Shown here: in pieces, positions 52,934 through 61,215 of the stretch
Numbering within the stretch: the stretch's first letter is position 1
Layout of the letters: each line of letters opens with the position of its first letter
Assembly (NCBI RefSeq): GCF_002506585.1
Contig: NZ_DAXW01000003.1
Coordinates: 241,338 to 305,337 of the forward strand
Length of the DNA stretch: 64,000 bases
Source of the DNA: Methanoculleus sp. UBA430
Lineage (GTDB): Archaea > Halobacteriota > Methanomicrobia > Methanomicrobiales > Methanoculleaceae
Reading direction: 5' to 3'
Notes under the pieces: model-generated
The model's database searches: none
What the model was told of the DNA's origin: nothing
The model's input: the letters and a program-made list of their open reading frames with translations, nothing else
Position numbers and translations under genes: made by a program

Positions 52934-53890
52934 TCAGTACAGCCCCTTCCCGAGTTCAGGGACTGCAGGGACGTACTGGAAGAAGGTTCCGGTCTCGTTT
53001 TCCCCCTCCACGGTGCCGTGGATGTAGTAGGTCGGTTTGAGGTAAGGTTGCTCATCCCGTGGAGGACTGGCATAGTAGCAGAGCTTGACCTCCTCGACGA
53101 CCGCCTTCTTCGGTGAACCTATCGTGGTGACGACCCCGGTCTGCTTGAGTTCCTCGATCGCTGCTTCGGGGGAGAGGATCGCGAAGTCCTTGTAGGGTTC
53201 GGCGTCGCGCCAGCGTTTCCCGACCTTAAGGACATCGCCACCCCCGCCGACCGTGACGTAGATCCCGCTTCCAGCCACGGGATAGCCACTCAGGGTGTCG
53301 GTGAAGTGGACACAGGTGTCTTTGTATGTTTGAATGGATGTACCATCCGTACTATTCGAAAAGAAACCCTCCCCGTGCGATACACCCGAATATGCTGCCC
53401 CTTCGGGCATGAGCCCGTGGGAGGTGAGGAACGATTCGGCGATCTTCCGGCACTCCTCGTCGGTCGGGATGTTTTCGGGACCGTCCCGGGGGTCAACCCC
53501 GGAGTAGCGGTCATTCCACGTGTAGATCATATACCCGGATTCTGTCTCGATCTCGAACGTATAGGGATCATCTTTGACGACGTAACGTTTTATCCTTCTT
53601 CCGCTCTCCTCAATTTGTCCGGACATACCGAACTTCTCCGCCACCTTCAGGGCGTCATCCTTCGATACGGCAGTGTCGACCGTCTTATAAACCATGGCCT
53701 GCCCGGGATACTTGGGAAGGGCAGTACCGAAAGCGATCTCAGAGATATTCTGCACGCCATACGGTCCGAGAACCTCGATTCCCCCATGTCCGACTTCATC
53801 GTCCGGCGGAGACACCGCAGGTATCAGTGCCGTCCCAGCGACGAGCAGCAGGAGGAGGGTAAAGCCGATTGCAATCTGTTTCCCTACCAT
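52934..53890 (-). CDS. Tandem secreted PepSY-like protein, copy 1
   Basis: 318 residues, first of five copies and only 2 bases after the stop of the caspase-fold-like gene, so the two are almost certainly co-transcribed and translationally linked. Signal peptide about 1-25; PepSY-like helices SKDDALKVAEKFG, TDEECRKIAESF and LSPEAAIEELKQTG. Start MVGK differs from MMKQ or MIKQ of the others. The spacer to copy 2 is 26 bases. Confidence 0.7.
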   Translation of the reverse strand: MVGKQIAIGFTLLLLLVAGTALIPAVSPPDDEVGHGGIEVLGPYGVQNISEIAFGTALPKYPGQAMVYKTVDTAVSKDDALKVAEKFGMSGQIEESGRRIKRYVVKDDPYTFEIETESGYMIYTWNDRYSGVDPRDGPENIPTDEECRKIAESFLTSHGLMPEGAAYSGVSHGEGFFSNSTDGTSIQTYKDTCVHFTDTLSGYPVAGSGIYVTVGGGGDVLKVGKRWRDAEPYKDFAILSPEAAIEELKQTGVVTTIGSPKKAVVEEVKLCYYASPPRDEQPYLKPTYYIHGTVEGENETGTFFQYVPAVPELGKGLY

Positions 53891-53892
53891 AC

Positions 53893-55395
53893 CTAGACCT
53901 CCAATTTACAGGAATCTGTTTTGTACTGAAAATTTGGCGGATCGCCGGGCGGGTTGATCGACGACCCGTACCCGTAAATATGGTCGTCGAGACAGTCAGG
54001 CGTGCTCAGGTCTCCGTCGATGTCCGCGGCGAGAATTGCCGTCCGCAGGCTGCCGTCGTTCGGGAAGACATACATGTCCGTCGCCATGTACCATGCCTCC
54101 CAGATGGTTTTGCCTTCCATCAGCAGATCCGCAAAATACCATCCCATATCCGGATGCGTGCCCCCGATTGTGTCGAAGCCGCATATGGAATGGAGCCCCT
54201 CGAAAGCGTCTTCCCAGTTCTCCCTGCACGTTGATGCATTCAGGGTGTTGCACGATCCGAGAACAATCCAGTCGGTCTTCGTGTTGCCCCAGCGCGCCTC
54301 GTCGTAGTCCAGGTTGTAGTCGTCGGCAGCGGTCCCGAAGACAAAACCGTCCGTCCCCCCGTGGCCTACGAAGAAGGCCAGGTGCGTGTTGTCGATGTAG
54401 TTCGAATCAACCCCGCCGAAGGCTGGGTCCTTCCAGTGCCGTTCCATCGCGGCGTCGTTGCCGTTGATGAACCGGCCGGTCCATGAACTCGACCCGGCAA
54501 GCGTGTCGTAGAAGCCCTCGGCCTCTTCGTCGGCCCAGGCGAGGGGGGCCTGCGTGCCGTGATAGTCGCCCACCCACTCTGCGCAGTAGGAATAACTCCT
54601 GTAGTACGAACGGATCAGGTCTTCCTCCGCTGTCATGTACACCCAGTACGCCTTTCCCGGAAACATCAGGCGCTGGTCGCTGCTGCTGCCTGTCCCGCCG
54701 TTAACCATACTGACCTCGTAATCCTGCACTCCCGCATCGTAACCGGTTGCCGTTGCCCATGCACTCCCGAGGGGGAGGAGCATGTCCCGTGCGCAGGCCT
54801 GGTGCACGTCCCAGAAGCCGACAACGTTCCAGCCAGAATAGAGGTGTGTTGTCGCCGCCGTCTGCTCCTGCGCGGGCTTGAGATAGAGGGGAATCCGGTA
54901 CGACCCGTTTGCGTAGATCCATACCCCCTCGAGCGGTCTGAACTCATCCAGAGGACCCATCGCCTCCCAATGGCTGCTCGAACCGTTATACCGGAGAGCC
55001 GAGTGGGCGGCCGTGTCCACCCCACCGAAGATCGCCATCATGGTATCATGCCCGTCGGCGAGCCAGAGGGGCGTCGAGACGAGGTTCCAGCCCTCGTGCA
55101 GGATCAGCGTGTTCGATGCCGGATCGAAGGCGGTTGCCGGGTACAACCCGCCCTGCACTGCCGGCGATCTCGGCGGCTCCCATCCCGGCGGATACGGGGG
55201 GACCAGGTCCTCCACGGCGACGGGGCCGGCAGATGTCATAACTATCACCGCACTCCCTTCGTCCGGTGCGGCAACGCCAGGGTCCGATTCCTCATCCGTC
55301 CCCTGTTCACCCAGTACGGGTGCAACCGCGATACCGGCGACGAGCAGCACGAAGAGCACTCGCACCAGGTATCCGGAAATGTCTGTGTTTCGCAT
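53893..55395 (-). CDS. Secreted surface protein with two GWN domains and a caspase-fold-like domain
   Basis: The 500-residue product has a signal peptide (about 1-30), a linker, two copies of the archaeal GWN surface domain (about 98-172: HEGWNLVSTPLWL to EGVWIYANG; and 185-258: LYSGWNVVGFWDV to GKAYWVYM) and a C-terminal domain (about 262-500) with a clan-CD-like dyad: AFFVGHGG with His345 and WIVLGSCNTLN with Cys382. The layout recalls the 628-1320 protein, though sequence identity is low. ATG 55395 is chosen for its strong GGAGGT site and signal peptide. It leads an operon with five PepSY-like genes. Cys-peptidase activity is inferred. Confidence 0.68.
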   Translation of the reverse strand: MRNTDISGYLVRVLFVLLVAGIAVAPVLGEQGTDEESDPGVAAPDEGSAVIVMTSAGPVAVEDLVPPYPPGWEPPRSPAVQGGLYPATAFDPASNTLILHEGWNLVSTPLWLADGHDTMMAIFGGVDTAAHSALRYNGSSSHWEAMGPLDEFRPLEGVWIYANGSYRIPLYLKPAQEQTAATTHLYSGWNVVGFWDVHQACARDMLLPLGSAWATATGYDAGVQDYEVSMVNGGTGSSSDQRLMFPGKAYWVYMTAEEDLIRSYYRSYSYCAEWVGDYHGTQAPLAWADEEAEGFYDTLAGSSSWTGRFINGNDAAMERHWKDPAFGGVDSNYIDNTHLAFFVGHGGTDGFVFGTAADDYNLDYDEARWGNTKTDWIVLGSCNTLNASTCRENWEDAFEGLHSICGFDTIGGTHPDMGWYFADLLMEGKTIWEAWYMATDMYVFPNDGSLRTAILAADIDGDLSTPDCLDDHIYGYGSSINPPGDPPNFQYKTDSCKLEV

Positions 55396-55400
55396 CTTTA

Positions 55401-55425
55401 CCTCCTTTCGTTCTGTGAACGGAGG
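55401..55425 (-). promoter_or_regulatory. Leader hairpin that could hide the ribosome site
   Basis: On the minus strand CCTCC (55425-55421) pairs with the ribosome site GGAGG (55405-55401), and inside it GTTC (55420-55417) pairs with GAAC (55413-55410) around a 3-base loop. The nine-pair hairpin would block the ribosome site of the 55395 start when folded. A similar CCTCC/GGAGG pair precedes 16988. Confidence 0.42.
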
Positions 55426-55542
55426 CACGAAGAAAGGGTTATCTACCCGGATCACCCACACTCTCATGCCTTCGGGCCGCAGGGGGTTCTTCATTTGCGG
55501 TGATCGATCCCCCTTGTGACAATGAGGACTGCAACGGTCCTC

Positions 55543-55576
55543 CATATAGCATTTCTGTCCCTCCAAGCTACACGTC
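55543..55576 (-). promoter_or_regulatory. Composite surface-regulon promoter, copy 7
   Basis: Sense strand: GACGTGTAG (55576-55568), 8 bases, GACAGAA (55559-55553), then CTATATG (55549-55543). It should drive the operon 55395-48660 with a leader of about 125 bases that includes the hairpin at 55401-55425. Confidence 0.75.
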
Positions 55577-55678
55577 AGGGTGCCGGGACCGATTCCGGGC
55601 CTTCGCGATCGGCTGATCGCAGAGCGGTCCGCCGTGCAGGCTCCTCGAATCAGGATTCGAAAGAAAAGAGATGGGCTT

Positions 55679-56809
55679 TCAGACCCGCGCAATCCGCCCG
55701 ACCACTTCTTTCAGGCTCTCCATCGAGGTCGCGTAGGAGAGCCGGAGCCAGCCCGGGGTGCCGAATGCGGTTCCCGGGGTGACCGCCACGTGGGCATCGT
55801 GGAGCCACGAGCGGGCGACCGCCATGTCGTCGCCCTCGACCTTCACGTAGGCGTAAAAGGCGCCGTCCGCGGGGGCGGTGGCATAGCCGAGGTCGCGGAG
55901 CGCCGGGATGAGGTAGTCGCGCCGGCGCTCGAACTCCCGGCGCATCGATTCAACGCAGTCCTGGGGACCCTCGATTGCGGCGACCGCCCCGAACATCGCA
56001 AACGTCGTCGGGTGCGATATGGTATGCTGCTGCACCTTCTCCATCTGCCGGACGATCGGCCGGGGAGCGGCCGCATAGCCGATCCGCCACCCGGTCATCG
56101 CGTAGGCCTTCGAGAACCCGTTGACGGTGATCGTCCGCTCCGCCATCCCCGGGAGGGAGGCGAGGGAGACGTGCTCTTTGCCGTAGACCAGCTTCTCGTA
56201 GATCTCGTCGGAGAGCGCGAAGAGGTCGTGGTCACGGCAGATATCGGCGATCATCCGGAGCGAGTCCCCGTTTAATACCGCTCCCGAGGGGTTCGAGGGG
56301 GAGTTGACCACGATCATCTTCGTCCGGGGACCGACGGCGTCAAGCAGCGTATCGTCGACCTGGAACGTTTCGGTGGAGAGCGCGTGGTGCCGGACGCCGG
56401 CGCCCGCGAGCCGGGCGCAGGGCTCGTAGGAGACCCACGAGGGGTCGAGGACGAGCACCTCGTCGGTGGGGTTCAGCACGGCCTCCATCGCCTCGTAGAT
56501 GGCGTCCTTGGCCCCGCAGGTGACGATCACCTCGTCGGGCTTTACAGGGACGCCGTTCTCGCGGACGAGCTTCTCCGCGATCGCGTTCGTCAGGGCCGGG
56601 ATCCCGGCGCTCGGGGCGTAATGAGTCTCACCCCTTCTGAGGGCCTCGATGCAGGCCTCCTTGATGTGCGCCGGGGTATCGAAGTCCGGCTCCCCTATCG
56701 AGAGGCTGATGACATCAATGCCGTCAGCGGCCATCCGCTTTGCCGCGTTCGAGATCTCAATCGTCGCAGAGGGGGCTATGCCTGCAATCTTCTCTGAGAG
56801 GCTTTTCAT
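55679..56809 (-). CDS. Class I aminotransferase (aspartate aminotransferase-like)
   Basis: A 376-residue PLP enzyme of fold type I: SIGEPDFDTP near 37, NSPSNPSGAV near 165 (Asn binding PLP), and the PLP lysine in VNGFSKAYAMTGWRIGY near 228-244. Substrate is probably aspartate or a related amino acid. The ATG at 56809 overlaps the ribH stop by 4 bases, so it is in the riboflavin operon. The upstream frame to 57013 is antisense-like. Confidence 0.88.
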   Translation of the reverse strand: MKSLSEKIAGIAPSATIEISNAAKRMAADGIDVISLSIGEPDFDTPAHIKEACIEALRRGETHYAPSAGIPALTNAIAEKLVRENGVPVKPDEVIVTCGAKDAIYEAMEAVLNPTDEVLVLDPSWVSYEPCARLAGAGVRHHALSTETFQVDDTLLDAVGPRTKMIVVNSPSNPSGAVLNGDSLRMIADICRDHDLFALSDEIYEKLVYGKEHVSLASLPGMAERTITVNGFSKAYAMTGWRIGYAAAPRPIVRQMEKVQQHTISHPTTFAMFGAVAAIEGPQDCVESMRREFERRRDYLIPALRDLGYATAPADGAFYAYVKVEGDDMAVARSWLHDAHVAVTPGTAFGTPGWLRLSYATSMESLKEVVGRIARV

Positions 56810-57213
56810 TCCAACCGCTGGACCATCTTCACGGCCGACTCGACGGCACGCTTGGCGTAGTCGATACGCTCGGTCGCTTCCATCCGGGTCATCCCGGGCC
56901 CGGAGATGCCGAGGGAGACGGGTTTGCCGTACTCGAGGGAGAGGTCGATGATCTTCCTCGCGGCATGCTGGACGACGATCTCGTCGTGCTGGGTGGCGCC
57001 CTCGATGACGCACCCGATCGTGACGACCGCGTCAACCTTCCCCTCAGTCAGCATCTTCTTGATCGCGAGCGGCATGTCGTAGGCGCCGGGGACGTAGAAC
57101 GTCTCGGCCACCTCCGCCCCGAGGAAACGGGCATGTTCGCGGGCCTCGATCTCCATCATATAGGTGATGTCGCGGTTGAACTCCGCGACGACAAATCCAA
57201 GGTTTATCGTCAT
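56806..57213 (-). CDS. ribH: 6,7-dimethyl-8-ribityllumazine synthase
   Basis: A 135-residue protein of the lumazine synthase family: VVAEFNRDIT near the N-terminus, VPGAYDMPLAIKKML (about 41-55), and the substrate loop GCVIEGATQHDEIV (about 67-80) with the catalytic His. It makes the direct precursor of riboflavin, needed here for FMN, FAD and, through related chemistry, F420. It lies 57 bases after ribC. Confidence 0.93.
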   Translation of the reverse strand: MTINLGFVVAEFNRDITYMMEIEAREHARFLGAEVAETFYVPGAYDMPLAIKKMLTEGKVDAVVTIGCVIEGATQHDEIVVQHAARKIIDLSLEYGKPVSLGISGPGMTRMEATERIDYAKRAVESAVKMVQRLE

Positions 57214-57270
57214 CTCAATCCTTCCTGTGGTACTACTCGCACCGATTACTGATAATTATCGCTCTTTGCG

Positions 57271-57732
57271 TCACGGGCGTGCCGGCCCGACGTCCTCGAA
57301 CCCCTGCCGCTGGCCGGTCCCGGCGAGTTTCTCGAGTTCCTTCGGGTGGAGGGCGAGCCGGACGGCGTTCACCGCGTGCTCGCGGGTTCGCTGCTCCATC
57401 AGCCAGGCGAGTTCTTTTGCATCCTTCGCCTCGTCCTCGTGGACGAAGACCTCGATGACATGTTTGTTGGTCATGAGCTGGCAGAGGATGAGGCCCTGGG
57501 AGGCCTCGTGGGCGCAGACCTTGTCCTTCGCGGCCCCGCCGGGCATGCCGAGGGCCATGACGAGGTCGCACCCCCGCTCCTCGATCAGCTTCTTGCAGGC
57601 CACCGGGAGGTCTTTGATGCCGGGGACGACGTACCGTTCCAGCCCCACGCTCGCGTGCCTCCGGATCTCGTCGGCGGCGATCCGGCCCATGTCGACCCGG
57701 GCAAACGTGGTGTCGGCGATCCCGATCTTCAT
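57271..57732 (-). CDS. ribC: Archaeal riboflavin synthase
   Basis: A 153-residue protein of the archaeal RibC type, related to lumazine synthase and not to bacterial RibE: KIGIADTTFARVDMG at the start, VPGIKDLPVACKKLI near 36-50, GMPGGAAKDKVCAHEASQGLI (shown in part: PGGAAKDKVC) near 62-80. It dismutates two lumazine molecules into riboflavin. Its ATG overlaps the stop of the aminotransferase gene by 4 bases. Confidence 0.93.
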   Translation of the reverse strand: MKIGIADTTFARVDMGRIAADEIRRHASVGLERYVVPGIKDLPVACKKLIEERGCDLVMALGMPGGAAKDKVCAHEASQGLILCQLMTNKHVIEVFVHEDEAKDAKELAWLMEQRTREHAVNAVRLALHPKELEKLAGTGQRQGFEDVGPARP

Positions 57733-58859
57733 CCGAGAAGCACCCCGGCGGCCGCCTCAACGCCGTCGCCGGCCTCAAACCCGAACTTTTTGAGGGTGAA
57801 CTGAACGGCCGCAAGGGTGGCGAGGATCTCCTGCGCTCCGACACCGCCCATGGTGCCGATCCGGAAGATCTTGCCCTTGAGGTGGTCCTGGCCGCCGGCG
57901 ATCTCGATCCCGAACTTCTTGACCGTGCCCCGCAAATCCTTGTCGGTGAGACCATCGGGGATCCGCATCGCTGTCGCGGTGTTCGAGTAGGCGTGGTGTG
58001 CGTCGAGCGTCGGGAAGAGCTCAACACCCCACCCCTTCGCCGCGGCGCGGACGGCGTCGGCCATCCTGCGGTGCCGGGCGATACGGGCGGGTACTCCCTC
58101 CTCCTCGATCATCCTGCAGGCCTCGTGGAGCGCAAGGAAGAGCGGGACCGCCGGGGTGTAGGGGGTCTCCATCGGGGTGCCCTTCCCGCTCTTGCGGTAG
58201 GCCGCCATGTCGAGGTAGAAGGGGCGCTTCTCCGAGATCCGGTCCCAGGCGCGGTCGCCGACGGCGATCGCCGCAAGGCCCGCGGGAGCCGCGAGGCACT
58301 TCTGCGACCCGACGACGGCGATATCGACGCCCCACTCATCCATCCGGACATCGTCGCCGCCGATGGAGGTGACACCGTCCATGATGAAGAGCGCATCGTG
58401 CTTCCGGGCGAGTTTCGCGACCTCAGGAGCCGGGTTCTTGATCCCGGCGCTCGTCTCGTTGTGGACCATCGTGACGACCTCGGCCCCGGCCTCGAGTTCG
58501 CGCTCGAGAGCCGCGAGGTCGAGCGGGGTCCCCCACTCGGATTCGAGAGTGGTGATGGTGCCGTAACGTCCACCGATCTTCGCAAAGCGGTCGCCGAACT
58601 TCCCGTTGACAAGCGAGACAATCTTTTTGTCCCGTGCGAAGTTCGCGACGCCGGCCTCCATCCCGGCGCTTCCGGAGCCGCTGATGACGTAGAGTTCGTT
58701 TGCTGTACCAAAGAGGGTCTTTAAGGTCCGGACAGTCTCCGCATACGCGGCACCGAACTCGGGGCCGCGGTGGTTGATAGCCTGCCGCGTCATGGCGGCG
58801 CGTACCCGCTGCGGAATGGGTACGGGGCCCGGGATCATCAGGAGTGGTTCGTTTTCCAT
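57729..58859 (-). CDS. Alanine-glyoxylate/serine-pyruvate-type aminotransferase
   Basis: A 376-residue class V aminotransferase: N-terminal LLMIPGPVPIPQRV, GSGSAGMEAGVANF near 56-70, MDGVTSIGGDD near 149, and PLP lysine in GSQKCLAAPAGLA near 169-181. Archaeal members can act on alanine, serine or phosphonate-type substrates; the exact reaction is not settled. It starts the riboflavin operon, divergent from purE with 137 bases between starts. Confidence 0.88.
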   Translation of the reverse strand: MENEPLLMIPGPVPIPQRVRAAMTRQAINHRGPEFGAAYAETVRTLKTLFGTANELYVISGSGSAGMEAGVANFARDKKIVSLVNGKFGDRFAKIGGRYGTITTLESEWGTPLDLAALERELEAGAEVVTMVHNETSAGIKNPAPEVAKLARKHDALFIMDGVTSIGGDDVRMDEWGVDIAVVGSQKCLAAPAGLAAIAVGDRAWDRISEKRPFYLDMAAYRKSGKGTPMETPYTPAVPLFLALHEACRMIEEEGVPARIARHRRMADAVRAAAKGWGVELFPTLDAHHAYSNTATAMRIPDGLTDKDLRGTVKKFGIEIAGGQDHLKGKIFRIGTMGGVGAQEILATLAAVQFTLKKFGFEAGDGVEAAAGVLLG

Positions 58860-58996
58860 GTGGATCAGTCCATATCGTCTCGTCGGGTATAGACGCAGTT
58901 CCTGCAAGGAACTTGGATGTAGATTCATATCAACCTCACCACCGTGCGATACCGACAGAGAAAAGAGGGAGCAGGAGCATACCGAAAGGAGATAGC

Positions 58997-59389
58997 ATGG
59001 TTGACGTCGCGGTGATCTGTGGGTCCGCCTCGGACGGTCCCGTCGCAGAGAAGGCGTTTGGAGTCTTAAAGGAGCATGGTCTATCCTACGACTACCGGGT
59101 GATCTCGGCGCACCGTGACCCCGACCGACTGGACGAGTACGTGAAGGGAAGCGACGCCCGGGTCTTCATCGCGATCGCCGGGCTCTCGGCGGCCCTTCCC
59201 GGCGTGGTTGCCTCAAAGACGAAACGACCGGTGATCGGCGTTCCGGTGAGCGGGAAATTGATGGGCATCGACGCCCTCCTCTCGATCGTCCAGATGCCGA
59301 GAGGCGTCCCGGTGGCCTGCGTCGGGATCGATAACGGCGAGAACGCCGCACTCCTCGCGGTCCGGATCCTCGGTGCCGGGCGCACCTGA
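58997..59389 (+). CDS. purE: N5-carboxyaminoimidazole ribonucleotide mutase (PurE)
   Basis: A 130-residue PurE: CGSASDGPVAEKA (about 8-20), the SAHRDPDRL signature (38-46) and IAIAGLSAALPGVVAS (57-72). It moves or adds the carboxyl group of aminoimidazole ribonucleotide in purine synthesis. Slightly shorter than the 150-165 residues of many PurE proteins. ATG 58997 is preferred after an AAGGAGAT site. Confidence 0.92.
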   Translation: MVDVAVICGSASDGPVAEKAFGVLKEHGLSYDYRVISAHRDPDRLDEYVKGSDARVFIAIAGLSAALPGVVASKTKRPVIGVPVSGKLMGIDALLSIVQMPRGVPVACVGIDNGENAALLAVRILGAGRT

Positions 59390-59395
59390 GATAAC

Positions 59396-59403
59396 TTTTT
59401 TTT
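59396..59403 (+). terminator. Poly-T terminator after purE
   Basis: A run of eight T residues on the plus strand begins 7 bases after the purE stop. Archaeal RNA polymerase stops at such U-tracts without a hairpin. Confidence 0.55.
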
Positions 59404-59429
59404 CACCGGGGCAGTGTAGTAGGGGTCAT

Positions 59430-59868
59430 GTGCTCTTCATCGGCACGAACAACGCCGCCCGGACCCAGATGGCAGAGGGCTACCTCCGCGCCCGCTACTG
59501 CGACCGCTACGATGTCTGCTCGGCAGGGATAGCCCCGACCGCCCTCGATCCCTTGCCGTGGAGGTGATGGAAGAGATCGGGGTGGAGATCTCGGGGCAAC
59601 GGGCAAAGGACCTCGGCCTCTTCGACGGAAAAGAGATGGACTACGTGATCGCGCTCGAAACCCTCCGGGTTTCTCAACCTCGCTAGCGTTCGCAGCCTGC
59701 GCCGGGGGTGTCTGCCCGATGTTCCCCTGGACGAAGGAGACGCTCCACCCCGACTTCCCGGACCCGACCAGGGCCACCGGGACCAGGGATAAAGTGCTTG
59801 CGGCCTACCGGCGGAGCCGGGACGAGATCATCGCCTGGATCGAAGAAAAAGTGGTCCGTAGAACGTGA
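59430..59868 (+). pseudogene. Broken arsenate reductase/low-molecular-weight phosphatase gene
   Basis: The reading frames together give a recognisable ArsC/LMW-PTP protein (VLFIGTNNAARTQMAEGYLR, then VEVMEEIGVEISGQRAKDLG, then PMFPWTKETLHPDFPDP and EIIAWIEEK), but one frame breaks near 59550 and another stops at about 59685, after which roughly 40 bases (CGGGTTTCTCAACCTCG region) look inserted. The catalytic P-loop C-x5-R has lost its cysteine: FIGTNNAAR instead of FVCxHNAAR. It is no longer functional. Confidence 0.78.
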
Positions 59869-59897
59869 ACGGGCAGGGTAGCGGGTAGAGATCCGCT

Positions 59898-61205
59898 TTA
59901 ATGCTCCATCCGCTCTTCCGGCGGCGCTTTGAGGATCTCCCGCACCATCTTCACGGCGCAGAGATCGCCGCACATCGAGCAGGTCTCAAGCTCCCCGTCG
60001 CGTTCGTGGATCCGCCGGGCCTCCTCCGGGGCGAGCGCCGTCTCGAACTGTTTCTCCCAGTCGAGCGCCCGGCGCGCCTCCGCCATCCGGATCTCGCGGT
60101 TCTTCGTGTTCCCGGTAGCGCGGGAGAGGCTCCCAACGTGCGCCGCGACCCTCGCCACCCGCGTCCCCTCTACGATGTCGCGGACGTCCGGCAGCGCCAG
60201 GTGCTCGCTCGGCGAGACCATGCAGAGGAAGTCTGCGCCGTGCATGCAGGCGATCACGCCGCCGATCGCCCCCACGACGTGGTCGTAGCCCGGCGCGACG
60301 TCGGTCACGAGCGGGCCGAGCAGGTAGAGCGGGGCGCCGTCGGTCAGTTCCTTGAGCATCCTGACGTTGTAGCCGATCTGGTCGGCCGGGATATGCCCCG
60401 GCCCCTCGATCATCCGCTGCACCCCGGCGGCGAGCGCCCTTTTCGCGAGGTGCCCGAGCGTCAGGTACTCGGTCGTCTTCGCCAGGCGGCCGGCATCGAT
60501 GAGCGCCCCCGGCCGCATCCCGTCGCCGAGGCTCACGACCACGTCGTGTTCGGAGAGGATCTCGAGCAGGTAATCGTACTCGGCATACAGGGGGTTCTCC
60601 TCGCCGGTCGCGGCCATCATCGCCACGTGGAATGCCCCGCCGCGGGAGACGACGCCCATCGTCCGGGGGTCGGTCTGGAGCGACGCAAGGGCGTCGCGGT
60701 TCACGCCGCAGTGCAGGGTCAGGAAGTCCACGCCCTGCCGGCAGTGCTCCCGGATAACCTTAAACAGCAGGTCGGCGTCGACGTCCGCGGCAGCCCCCGC
60801 ACGCCGGACCGCCTCGTAGATCGGGACCGTCCCGACGGTCGTATCGAGCTCGAGGATCCGGCGCCGGATCCGGGCGAGGTCTCCGCCGGTCGAGAGGTCC
60901 ATCAGCGCGTCTGCGCCCTCGCGGAGGGCCGCCTTCGCCTTCTCGACCTCAAGGTCCTCGTCGCACCGGGTTCCCGACGTCCCGACGTTCACGTTGACCC
61001 GTACCCTGCAGCCCTCCCCGATGGCGCAGAGCCGGTGCGGCCGTACGGGGTTTGCTGGAATGACAATCCGTCCACGGGTGACGGCCCGCGCGGCATGGTG
61101 CGGGACGAGACCCTCCTCACGGGCGATCGTCTCCACCTCCGGGGGGACTCCACGCAGGCATGCAGAGATCAGGGTGTGCATAAGAACCATTTGTCCGGAA
61201 GCCAT
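59898..61205 (-). CDS. thiC: Phosphomethylpyrimidine synthase ThiC
   Basis: A radical SAM enzyme that converts aminoimidazole ribonucleotide into the thiamine pyrimidine. The C-terminal cluster motif CSMCGDLCAVK (Cys-x2-Cys-x4-Cys) and internal TLHCGVN, GDGMRPG and EGPGHIP motifs are all present. The start is unsure: the longest frame (61244) and an ATG at 61217 would overlap the divergent gene's ATG at 61216, so 61205 or 61181 is more likely. No thiamine riboswitch is seen upstream. Some methanogens carry two thiC genes; here one. Confidence 0.9.
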   Translation of the reverse strand: MASGQMVLMHTLISACLRGVPPEVETIAREEGLVPHHAARAVTRGRIVIPANPVRPHRLCAIGEGCRVRVNVNVGTSGTRCDEDLEVEKAKAALREGADALMDLSTGGDLARIRRRILELDTTVGTVPIYEAVRRAGAAADVDADLLFKVIREHCRQGVDFLTLHCGVNRDALASLQTDPRTMGVVSRGGAFHVAMMAATGEENPLYAEYDYLLEILSEHDVVVSLGDGMRPGALIDAGRLAKTTEYLTLGHLAKRALAAGVQRMIEGPGHIPADQIGYNVRMLKELTDGAPLYLLGPLVTDVAPGYDHVVGAIGGVIACMHGADFLCMVSPSEHLALPDVRDIVEGTRVARVAAHVGSLSRATGNTKNREIRMAEARRALDWEKQFETALAPEEARRIHERDGELETCSMCGDLCAVKMVREILKAPPEERMEH

Positions 61206-61215
61206 ATTAGTCTGC

